Source of the DNA: Henricia sp. BOLD:AAB3569
Lineage: Eukaryota; Echinodermata; Asteroidea; Spinulosida; Echinasteridae
Assembly (NCBI GenBank): GCA_037783545.1
Contig: JBBELK010000482.1
Coordinates: 124,001-188,000 of the forward strand
Direction of reading: 5' to 3'
Length of the DNA stretch: 64,000 nt
Below, one piece after another: positions 22,301 through 34,300 of the stretch. Position numbers and translations under genes: made by a program. Within the stretch, counting starts at the first letter, position 1. Each line of letters starts with the position of its first letter. The notes beneath the pieces are model-generated. The model was not told the DNA's origin. It searched no databases and worked only from the letters and a program-made list of their open reading frames with translations.

Positions 22301-25300
22301 AAGGTCCAAAAGTACAAGCAACACTGCTTCTGCATAGTAGAGGCCCTGCTTCACCTAAAAATGCAAAATAAAAATTAAAAAAAATACGGTTGAAAAAAGA
22401 AAAGCAAATCATACTCTAACCAAAAATTTAAACAGACTGATGTAGCTTATTTTATTATCTTGTGACAAAGCTGACTGCACCAACCAATGTAAGAGCCACT
22501 GAGGCAGGGTGTGCCACCCTGCCTGAAGTGCCTTCCTGAGAACCTTGACTTCTGTTTTAAGATGCATGGCTCCAGAGATTAACTCATCCCATGTTTAATC
22601 GGGTTGAAAACCCAACAAAATCAATTTTCTGAGGGCCCTCAACTGCAGGAAAAGTCACATTTCATTACTGTGAGAATCACTTTGTTCAAACAGGTCCTCT
22701 TGGACATGGAGGAAATCACTGAAGCAAAACAGTCTAGAAAATGTTTCCGAAATGATTGGTCGATCAGTGCCTTGTTATCCACAAGTTATACACCAATCCG
22801 AGAGCCGAGGACTCCTTTTCTTTATATCCGCCATAGCTGGGGGGCTTTCACTGAATGTACTGTATGTTTTTTTGCCGTTTCTGAAGTTGCATTTGTTTAC
22901 TTTGAAAAAGTTGCGCGTCTTTATTGTAAGGTTGTGTATGCGGAGGGGGCGCGTCGCGTGTACGCGCGTCACGTGCACGCAAAGGGGGCGCGTTTGTGCA
23001 TGTAATGGCTGAACGATTTTCATTCTAACAGCAACTCAAAATGCACAGCCCATGCACTGGACGCCCCCCAGCTATGGCGGATATACAGGAAAGGAGACCT
23101 TTAACCGGATTGGTCTACAGACCGTATCAAATAGCTGCCATCTTGTAGGGCAACCTAGACATTTATATTGGTCAACAATGTAAGCACAAAATGTGCAACC
23201 ATGCATGTCCTCACGGAAAAAAGAAGAAAGAAGCTGCCCTACAAGATGGCAGCTGTTCGATATGGTATATTCAACAAACTTCTGCTCTGATCAAGAATTG
23301 ATATTTTTGGAAAATATTTGTTTGTTTTTTTGGGTAGAAATGTGTTCTATCATACCTGTATGCACGACTGCAGAGTTGTAAGCAATAGGCTAATTATGCC
23401 ATGTTGTCTTAATAGCGGTAACCATAACTCAACTTTCGCCTTTTCTCCAACTAGAAGCTCATCCAAAAGATACGCAGCAATGGTTGGTATCTGTTAATAA
23501 AAAAAAACACCGCAAATTCACATAAGTTAAGGATATTGGTATTGGTTAAATTTTGAAATGTTTTTTCTTCAAATGACTGTTTTTACCTATTCCTGTGACA
23601 AGGTGCGTCTGTTATGCAGATACAATTGTCTAATCATATACAAAATCATTCAAGCGGAATACATATCCTTAATAAAATATCTGCATACACCCCCACAATA
23701 GTGGCCACCGCCACAATAGTGGCCACCCGTCTTTGATCTGAAATGCCATGTGTATAATGCTTAAGCAACCGCTATAAAGAGGCCACCTGTTTATAGTGGC
23801 CAGGTTTTTTACGGTCCCGAGGGTGGCCACTATATACAAGTTTCACTGTATGTCAGTACAATAGACCTTTATCACGGTACTGCCATCTTCTATTTTCTCT
23901 CCTATTAAAATGAACGTGACCAAAGAGAAAAAAATAGTTTGGCCCCGTGTTGAAAATGTTCATTGTTGCATCACAATGACATGCGCGCAGCGCGGACAGT
24001 GATTCTCTCAAAACAACAACGGAAGACTGCACGCGCTATCGCGCAGACGCACTGATCGTGCACCATGATAAAGGTCTATAGTTGCTACTCATGGAAACTT
24101 ACCGAGTATTTGTAAGAGAATTCCTTGTTTGTTGTGTTGTGACCATTCAGCATTTTAGTTTCGCTTAACTTCTGGCTTTCGTCCCTCGACAATGTGGTAC
24201 TTTGGCCTTGCACGTGGCCGGACCCAGTGACAGACCCCTGGTCAGAGCCCCTCGGTGGGGGAACATCGGTGGGTGGGGTGAGGTAGAATTTGCTGCTTTC
24301 TTGAAGGGCTAGGCTAATGATGGGTAGTAGTGATTCAAGTGTCTCGATTTCCAATGCTGTAGAAAAATGACAAATAATTTTTATTTGTTTTTAAATTTTA
24401 ACCACTAGACGCCTTAGGACGTTTAAACACGCCAATATTTCCGCATCGGTGTAGCGCAGGACTTGTTAACACGTTCAGGGGAAATTCACTTGTCACTGCT
24501 TTTAACGTCTACACACGCAGTAATTTACGAGGGAAATGGGCAAAACAGTTTATAGCAAAGCGGTCTTGTAGTGTACAATGACGGTATATCGACATAACAA
24601 TATTTTACCACGTATGGTTAGTGAGTTCAGTTGTTTTCCTTCCTCCATGCTTCAACTAAAAATAAGACCGCGCCTACAGACAATGTTTGAAATAATCCCA
24701 GCTTTAACTGATTAAAGGGGAAAAAACTTAAAACTCACTATCAGTGATTTCAGTCCCTGAACAGGATTTAGAAATTACCAGATAATAAATCCACAAATAC
24801 ATAATATAGAATAAGACATAAACAAAGACATGACACGATAAAACAACTGAGATAATGACACATGCACGAAATACAGACAAAATAAAGTATGTAAACTCAT
24901 TTTGAAAATGCTGTGTTACAGAAGGGGGCCGTCCAAAGTTTTCAACATTTTCACATGTTCTACAGAGAGTAGTATTTTTCAAGATGCCCTCCCTCCCCCA
25001 GAATAGTTTTTTCCACTACCATGAAATGTCAACATTTTACAGTGCGTGCCCTTGACTTCCTACTCGGCCCTTGACCCCCTTCTCACGCTTTGTAGAACCG
25101 TGAAAATGTTGACAACTTTGGACGACCCTGAATGTGAAATAAGCTCACTCCTGTAAAATCTTTTAAACTGACTAACAGAGGCTTGTTTACGAATGTCTTC
25201 TACTAAAATGTCCCAAAGGCTCTTCCAATTTGACCTAACCTTGTTTGCTGGTGCGTTGTTTGAGCAGCGTAGTCAGTGCAGCCATGACGGCCGTAGCAGC

Positions 25301-28300
25301 TTGATTTAGACCAGGGGAGTCTGAGGTGGTTATCCTCTCCAGGACTGCCACAAGCGAGTTGATGTGCTTCCATTGGCTCAACTGGATGCTGCAGGCAAAA
25401 AAGAGCATTTTTGATTTGCATTTTATGTCATTATTTATGTCATGTACATATTTTTTGCTGATTTCATAAAAACAAAAATTTTCACAGAAGCAGTTTGATT
25501 GACAAAATTCGTGAAAAGGGCTCACAAATTAACCGATTGGTATCTCGAAAATCAGAAATGTTCACAATTTACACATAACTTACACAATATAAACATGATG
25601 ATGGTAGAAAACTTGGAGAAATGAGTACGACAATGAATTTTCGTGTCATGAGACCAAAATTCACCCCAGGGGCCGATTTCACTAACATAAAAATCTGCAG
25701 TCATCGTAAGAATGATCGTTAACTTTAATTCCATTGTACGTCAAGTTGCGATGGATTACAAGTTTAGCGATTGATTTGGGCATTAGCGATCACCGCTAAG
25801 CGTTAGTGAAATCGGCCCCTGAACCACTTCGCCCTGGACCACTTCGTCCAAACGCCATTTCGCCCAAATGCCACTTTGCCCAAACGCCACTTTGCCCAAA
25901 CGCCACTTCGTACACAGGCTGTGGTTCAGGGCGAAGTGGTTCGGGGCGAAGTGGTTCGGGGCAAAGTGGTTTTTGGGTGAAGTGACTAGAAAGCTTTTTT
26001 TGACTGTTATCAAAAGTTACGCGAAGTACGGAGCTGACTTTTACTCATGCATATCTTCAATCACACAGGGAGATGAAACTATTTGTAACAGTTTACCAAT
26101 TATGTGTTCTACCTTTAACAAACTATCTTTGGCAAGAGTATGCATTTATTTTAAAATTTAAATTAAAAACTTACAAAACAAGTCAAAAACTAATCCTTGA
26201 AAGGTTTTGGTACTTACTTGGGCCAGTGTGTTAGCAGGGATACATAGAGACTTGAGAGAAGTGAGCAGGCCTTTTGGTTAAGCACCGAGTTAAGCTCGCA
26301 CGACTGCAAATCAAACAAAGAAAACAAAACAATTCTGTAAACTCCATGCAACACCGAGACAAAAAATTGGGTTCATAGGGCAAACCTGAGGAAGTATACC
26401 ATGGTGCTTTATAGCTCAGCTGGTAGAGCATCTGCCCGGTGAGTCAGAGGTCTCAGGTTCGAATCCCAATAAGGCCCTTTTCATTTTATTTCGAAATTTC
26501 ATCTTTTTGGAGGAAAATGTAAAATAATACGAACCAGAACGTCCAAAGAAGCAGCGATATCAGATATAACAGCAGACTGAGTTTTTGAGTCCGACAACTC
26601 AACTGCTTTTCCCTGAAACAAACAAATTAATAAGCTCAAATTATACTTAATATTTGAAATGTTTACGTAACTTCAAATCTATTGAGTACATCAAGCGAGT
26701 GGTCCGTGTCCAGAATAATAAAGTGTAATTTTAAATTGTTTAAAACACAGGCTCCAATCCAAGAGCACATGTATTCTCTTATTTACATTTGATGTAGTTG
26801 ATACCAGGAGCAGCGTCCGCCATGCTTGAAGTAAGACTAAGATTTCATGCTCACGAATCATGTATTCCTCCAAATCGGTGTGTTGAGCGGAGTCTAACTC
26901 GAGCAAGCTGCGAATACACTAGAAAAACAAAACGCAAAAGATTATTTAACCGACGCACAAACAGTATTTTTTCTATTTTTTAATTACTCTTAAATTTGTT
27001 GGCAATTTTTTTCAGACTTTACAAGTTTCCCTTTCAGACAAAGCAAAAAACCTTGGTGAATGCACCTTTAAGATTCGGTGAAAACTTGACCTAGACTTTC
27101 CAGGTAAACCCAGATTTCCTGGCAGGCTTCCATATACTTGTATACAACAACTGTCTTCCAGGTCCCATATAATGGTACAAAAACAAATGCCATTCATTCC
27201 AGGGGTTTTACCACGGAAAATCAATCATCCTGTAATTTTTCAAAGTAAAAGACCTCTATCAGACACTTTGATAAAGGATTGTGTTTACCCAATGTGATTT
27301 TTATGCTCAATCCCTATTGGATTTTTGCTGGATAATCTTACCTTTGACCAGAATCTGTATCTGTTTTCCTGTTTTAGTTTGTTCAGCACTGTCTTCAAAC
27401 CCTTCTCAAGATTTTCACTGTGATAAAAAAAAAAAAATCAATTCACAAAATAAGAGCACGTATTTGAGCAATTTAATCAGAAATATTACCGATGTATTGC
27501 CCGGTGCATAAACCTTTATGAATCTTGCTTTCAACTTCGGCAACCCAATTAATTTTGATGATAAAACTGAAAATTCTATTTAAACTAGTAACAAATTTAA
27601 AGGAAGAGACAATTCAAGAAAGCAAAAATTACAATTTCAAGATAGCTGAACATTTAAAAACCAGAGACAACTGTCGTTACACAAACTGGATTATTTATTG
27701 ATGTTAAATTTCTGTTAGTAATACCTTGTGACGTAATAGCACTCCAACGCAAGAATCTTGAAAGCGTATGCGCAAATCTTGATCTGGGAACTTATACTCT
27801 GCAACAAAACATCAACCGTTTGAGTTAGTTGTTAAAGTTAATTTTGGGCTAAAAAAAATTCAGTCTATGTTATTCACTGCAGTCAAACCTCGATAAAACG
27901 AGCGCTGTTAATACAACATTTTGCTTACAAGAAATAAATTTCATGTTCTGAAAACACGGACAGGGGTCGAAATTAACCTGAATTTCATGCTTGTCAGAAG
28001 GACCAGTAGATTAGAGAACTCTACTGGTCCTGCTGAAAATTTGGTGGTCTACCGGTGCTTTTAAAAATGGCACCGAGATACTGCAACACTTTCTGGTTTA
28101 AGGTCATTGAGTGCAGGATGGATGGGATTGCTTTTTGATCCAACACTGGGGCACGTCTGGAGAGATCGGAGAAAGAAATGTAGTTATCTGAAATGGTCTA
28201 AAGCAATCAGGAATTGTTTGCGGTAACCAGGAATTCTTCGCATTGAATAAGAAATGTTTACTGTGGATTAGGCATCAAAGAATGTTTCCATGAGTCAGTA

Positions 28301-31300
28301 AATGTTTTCACTGGTCCATCGGACCAGCGTCTTTGAGAGATCTAGTGGTCCTTCCGATTTGTTACTGGTCTCGGACCACAGGACTAGTGTTAATTTCGAC
28401 CCCTGACGGAACAAGAAGCTTTCGGAATTACCTGTGTAGTTCCCTCTGGAAGTTCCAAATCTCTGAAAAGGGGAGCTGCAACATCGTTCCAGAATTTCGG
28501 CCTTCACATAAAGACAATTTTCAACTTAAGCATTTATTTTTAAATCGAGTGTTGGTTTCAGTAATTTACCTGGTTAAAACAATGTGTGCGAGTGTGTCCT
28601 GATCACATTTTTGACGCCCCCATTTTTCCCATGGGTGTTGAGATTTTGATACCATATCATTTGTCATATTTTTCTCATTACCATTCTGAAATTTTGCGCT
28701 CTCAATCCGCACATTTTCAAGGATATCGTAAAAAAAAAACACTGATGTTTTGTAAACTAATTTATTCAGTTCCATAAAGCAATGCAGTGATTACACCAAC
28801 CTTTTTGCTTCCACATCCAAATTGGAGATTGCAAATTTCCCGTTTTCTTCCCATGGATAGTATTTTTGGGAGGTATTTTTTATGATTGTTAGGATAGAAG
28901 TCTGTACAAATTCCTTTAAGATATGAACTTTTGTGTGAAAAACTGAATCGACTTGAGTTTGGGAAATCTGGATGCAGTGAAAAACAACTTGGCTCCACCG
29001 GGATTCGAACCGCAGACCTTCTGCTTAACGTGCAGATGCCCTACCTTGAGCTATGAAGCCAACTGGTGGTCTCGAATCACGGCATTGCAGATGTGCCTCA
29101 CTGATTTGGATTGGCTATCATGTTTTTCTTCTCATATAATTTTACCTGCCCCGCAGTACTGACAACGCAGTCTCGCGGCAATCCACCCACAGCGCATGCA
29201 GGAATCCCAACGCGGCACAGTGAAGGTCCGGTGGGCAATGTGTTGTACCCTGGTACAAGAAGAACAAAAATTAATAAAATCACAAATAAAATGGCTATTG
29301 TATTCAAATGTATTGAAAACTATCACAAATGGCATTATCTCCACGTGTGATCGACAAGAAAACAACCTGTGTATGAGTTGTAATATATATACAGTATTGT
29401 AAAGCGCCATGAGTATCCCAACAGGATAGATATGTGTGCTATATAAGATGCCATTAAAACTATGTTTTACCTATTGGGGCGACAGTTTTTGCGTAAAAAA
29501 GCTATGTTAGGGCGACACGGTCTGTTAGGGCGACAATTTGGTGTCGCCCTAATATTTTGGAGGTTAAAAACCATTTTTTTTAGGTCAAAATATTTCTTTT
29601 TAGGTCTGGAACCATTTTTGGAAGCTTTGGGTAGAGAAATTTGATGTCAATTTGAGTGATTCTTGCCGAAATTTTGGTGGTCGCCGGGGAAAGGTTTCCT
29701 GAAATGTCGCCCGTTTATAGCATTCAGGGTTCTTATTATTATTATTATTATTATCTCATCTACATTTAGAGAAAACAGTGTGCATGTTTTCAAGAAAATG
29801 TGCAAAGCCACCGTCCTATTTAGGCTGGTTCCCTGGCTATACTGCACAGGAAACATAGCCATATTACCATGGAAGTCAGGGGTCTACTTTCATTGTATAA
29901 AAAAATGAATACCTGTTTAACTTCTTCGATGATATCTAGCACAGCATGCAGACAGCTGATTTTGCCAATTTCCATCTGAAATAAAGTAAAAACCGTTCAT
30001 TTTTATTGACAGGATTTTCACACCAACCACAACAAATCCGACTATGATATGGTAGCATAAAGCACTCACCTTTGGTACCGCTGGTTTAGCTGTCTTGTCC
30101 AATTCTTGGCCGACACTCGATTCTGTTTTAACCTTTTCTATATTTAGAAACAGCTCGCTCAGGCCCGGCTGTGTATCCACGGCAACCGTCAACAACTCTA
30201 AGATGCCGACCTTTAACCTTTCATCCTAATTGTAAAAAAATAGAAAAGTAAGTGAGTCTAGAATTATGAATGCTCTTTCGCACACGAGTCTTTCCACGGT
30301 AAAGGGGGCATTTTGGCAACACAGACCATATTTTCTAGAAAATACCTTTGTCTGGTCTCAAAATAAAAGAAATAAGTTTCAGTTGTTCTGAAAAGATAAC
30401 TTAGGCCCAAAAAGGGTTACAAATAGTGTGACAACATGCCTTTCTAAAAACCCTGTGTACAAATTTCCAATATACGCTCGTAACCGGGTCGTACACTTGT
30501 TACATTTTAGGCCGTCCCAGTTACGAGCGTATATTAGAAATTCGTACACAGGGTTTTTAAAAAGGCATGTTGTCACACTATTTGTAACCCTTTTTGGGCC
30601 CAAGTTATCTCTTCAGAACAACTTAAACTTATTTCTTATATTTTGAGACCAGACAAAGGTATTTTCTGGAAAATATGGTCTGTGTTGCCAAAATGCCCCC
30701 TTTACCATGGAAAGACTCATATCGATTTTTCTTAAACACAGGGGATAGATATTATTGCCTAACTATCTTGAGGTAATTTTGTCTCTGAATTCAAGGCACA
30801 TTTTCCAGCACTTACTGATTAACATTGTATGAAATAACTGCTGGTTCAGGTAAAATTCGCTGTTAACTCTTTTTAGTGCACTGCTTAGAGGATAGAAAAA
30901 TTTCTACTTCCGACTGGAGGGCCAATGAAATTAGCCCCTGGCCTTGTCCAGATTTTTCCAGAAAATGAAATTTGTTCTAACCTGACCAGCACATAAAATA
31001 CCTCCCCATGGGGAGAAAACAGGAAATTTGCAATCTCCAATTTGCGTGTGGAAGCAAAAGTGTTGGTGTAATCACTGCACCGTTTTATGTCATCAGATTA
31101 TTAGTTTACAAAACATTGGTGGTTTTTTGACGATATCCTTGGAAATTTGTGGATTGGGAGCGGGAAATTTCAGAATGGTAATGAGAACAATTTTACAAAT
31201 GATATGGTATCAACGCCCATGGGAAAAATGGGGGCTCAAAAATGTGATCTGGACACAAAACTTGACCAAATTATGAAGTGCTAAGAAACTGGGCCCTTAT

Positions 31301-34300
31301 TGATCTAGCATTGCTAGTTTTAAGCTGTAATGTGTGCAGTAATTTGATGAAACTATAAATCAAGATGGGTATACCTCAGCATGTGCTTGTAGACGTGATA
31401 GATAGATATCACGGACGGCAGCCGCCTGACTCCCAAGACAGCCAAAGATTGACATTGGGGCAACCTGAAAAGAAAACAGATTTAACAATTTCTATCAGTC
31501 TTTCAAGAAAATGTAACCAAAATATTTGTACAAAAACATGGCATTTTCATACTTTTTAATGACTTGACGTTGGAGGACGTATAAACACATTCTGGTAATG
31601 TTTAGTCACAGATGCGGTTGACGAGTTAAAATGTCAGTTTTGCTCCCGTCTCCCACGGTTGACGTGTGAACACGTCCATTGTCCACCATTCATTTGTACA
31701 CACCGTTGACAGCTGTTTACGACCTGTCAGTGTAGCAAATCTTGCTCCGTGGCGACAGCCTGCCTCAGAATGGTATGATCTTTTGGTGAGAAGATTCATA
31801 CAATGAATGTAGAAATGACTCTCAAGAGTCAGTATTTGTGGTGCTTGTCCTGGTCTTAAGTTCTGACCAATCATATTTGCCTTTTTAAAAAAGATTGTAT
31901 TTTTAGCCAAAAATATAATTCTGGCGTCAACCTTTTTGCTGTGTTCATTGCCAAGTTAAAAATTGTCAAATCATGAAGTGTGGACAAAATAAATTAACAT
32001 TGGTCGACGTCCCTTTATACCTTATTAATTAGGTTTTTTGCCTTACTCAACGTAACTTAATTAGCACTGGATACTTGGTGCTTGCCCAAGAAACTATGAG
32101 AAAAACGTCATAGCATGCTTAGGGTGGGACTCGAACCCATGACCTCCTGCATACTAAGCATCTTACCATGGCTACTCGCTTGAGCAGTATCGTAGCGAGT
32201 GTTGGTAACCCCGGGTCTTGTCGATGGTAGATATACCCCGCAATGAGCCCAATGAGATGCGGCTGGTGCGGCAGGCCGGTGGTGTGCGACGTAAGGGAGT
32301 GCTCTAGGGGACACGGGGGAAGCTGGGGGTGGGTGCGTGGCTTCAGGAGTAGAAGGCGATTTAGGATGGATAGGGAAATCTTGATGAGTTGGGAGAGGCA
32401 TTCGGCTGAGCCTTCGAAGGTACTGTAGGGGAGCGACAAAATGGGTAAAAAAGGGTTTATTTTGGGTGGATAGTATATAAACAGAGATGCCAACATTGCA
32501 ATTTGGAAAAGAGTAATTTGCTACATGGAACCCGCTTTGGATACAATTTTATAACTTAACACCCAAGCATTATTTAAATCTCACATTTAAAGATATGCAT
32601 TCTAGAATTATGTCACAATACTGATTGTCATTGGCTGAAACAATTGTACAAACTACGCTTAAGCCTGAGGGGCATAGTCATGGCTTCGAGATCACCGGGG
32701 GCCTATAGGCCTAATCTTAACCTTGACCTGAATAAAAAGCATTTGTTTTATATGGATGGCAAAACTTTGTCATAACTAGTTTGTCAAAAAATCTTTCAAC
32801 AAATTTCTCCTCAGAAAAAAAAACTCACACAAAAGGAGCAAAAAGACTCCTACCTTCCTTGTTCGATAATTCTTTGCTCTAACGTGTCCACTCCCGAGGC
32901 CACGATATTCAGCAGAGCCTCTCCAGCTGGCGTGTAGAGAAATCCGTGGATACAGGTCTCACGAACAGACACGGCACTGCGGACAAAGCCAAATAATTAA
33001 TGTTTTAAGTTGCACAACGACTTGACAAACGGAATTGAATGTCCATGAACTTTATGAAAATTTTTATTATTTAATAGGTTTAACGAAATTCAAATCACAG
33101 CCCGTTGGCTGAATTGAGATACATAGGTGGATTGCGCCATTGGCAGCCGACAGCCAGAGACATTAGGTAAACCCCTTACTCTTCACGAAAGAGTGCTCTG
33201 GGATCTTTTAAGTGCGTTACACAACACACTAGACCAATGGATTTACATCTCTTCCGAAGGATTGAGCAATTGTGGTCGAGTGCCTTGCTCAAGGTCACAT
33301 TTACCACGGCCGGGTATCGAACCTGCAACACCAAGTTTAGGGGTTATTGCCTGCATATACAACTAGAACAGAAGGTAATTTTCTCTCCTTGAGACAAATT
33401 TCTTACTTCTTGACCGAGTCGGATGAAGCCGATGTATGTTTTTTCGTCCAAATGGCTGGTAGTACGTGAAGCACAATGTGGAAGACATCGAGACAGCACT
33501 GACCTGGTATTAAATATCAATCATGTCTTAAATTTGCATTTTTATTTTATGGTCATCTTAACCATTTATTGCACAAATTCTTTTGGTACCAAATACCGAT
33601 ATGGTAAAAATACATTCTTGTTAATGGTGTGACAATAATTAACAATGTTACTCATAACTCCGTCTAACTTAATTTTATTTTCCCCCTGATGTGTAAATTA
33701 ATAAAATATTACTGTATAAATGCTTAACCTACCAACGTGCTCGCGATCGTCAAAGCGTGCGTATCGCCAGTTATGGAACGACGTGAATATCTCGCGTTGG
33801 ACAAAAACAACGCAGGCAAGGAGGTCCTGGGAAGTCGCTATGTCGACATCAGCTGTACTTAGACCCTTGAGAAAAAAACCCAAACAAACAAATATTTAAA
33901 AATCTGCATTTTTACGTAACTCAAGATGCACGTTACATGAGATGCACGTTACTATGGTTTACCCAGCGCAACTGCCGTTGCGAAGGATCATAGCGCTTCG
34001 TGAAATCGGCCCCTGGTCGCAAGATCCCAGGGTTCGGGGGAGACTGAAGGAGTTTCTTACCTTGAGAAATGACTTGAGGAGACGAAGGAACTCCGAGGTG
34101 ACTGGATACTCCCCGGTAGGCTGCTCCTGAGTGGTCAGTAGCTTGCCATACTCTGCTGGGTAAATGCCCTGCCCGCTATCACAACACAACAAGACAAAAA
34201 TATATGGTTAATCACTTGATGCCGGAGGACGTGTAAACACATTCTGGCAATGTGTAGTCACAGGGGTGGTTGACGAGTTAAAATGTCAGCTTTGCCGCTG

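Larger units (their letters stand above)
16371..23490 (-). other. NUP188: NUP188 coding exons 41-51 (C-terminal region)
   Basis: Exons: 23356-23490, 22286-22354, 21720-21830, 21020-21163, 20421-20636, 19896-20029, 19547-19625, 19044-19175, 18273-18373, 17779-17908, 16371-16562 (TAG at 16371-16373). They encode FLPDAVDFYGVHRDRM, CLIRTQELQAMLFAVTSLCQ, GHGLAALRHFSPDLL, DVDVAPSFGMLVSCVN and QRCFRRGGGPSSP, matching the family C-terminus. Exon 46 encodes a poorly conserved Ser/Gln-rich linker; its donor (GTCCGT) is the weakest of the block but is supported by phase. Confidence 0.92.
24103..29975 (-). other. NUP188: NUP188 coding exons 31-40
   Basis: Exons: 29913-29975, 29146-29249, 28432-28501, 27725-27798, 27342-27417, 26805-26918, 26535-26612, 26218-26303, 25240-25388, 24103-24356. 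Exon 32 (CPPDLHCAALGFLHALWVDC) and exon 33 (PKFWNDVAAPLFRDLELPEG) were found by following the expected order and phase. Exon 40 carries a Ser/Gly/Gln-rich variable linker after LESLLPIISLALQESS. Exon 37 has a less usual donor (GTTCGT). Confidence 0.92.

Noticed and set aside
21875..22354. 159-codon minus-strand ORF with KLPSSLESSQTAFESQ repeats
   Set aside because: Only its first 23 codons are NUP188 exon 42; the rest is the 28-bp minisatellite in the intron.
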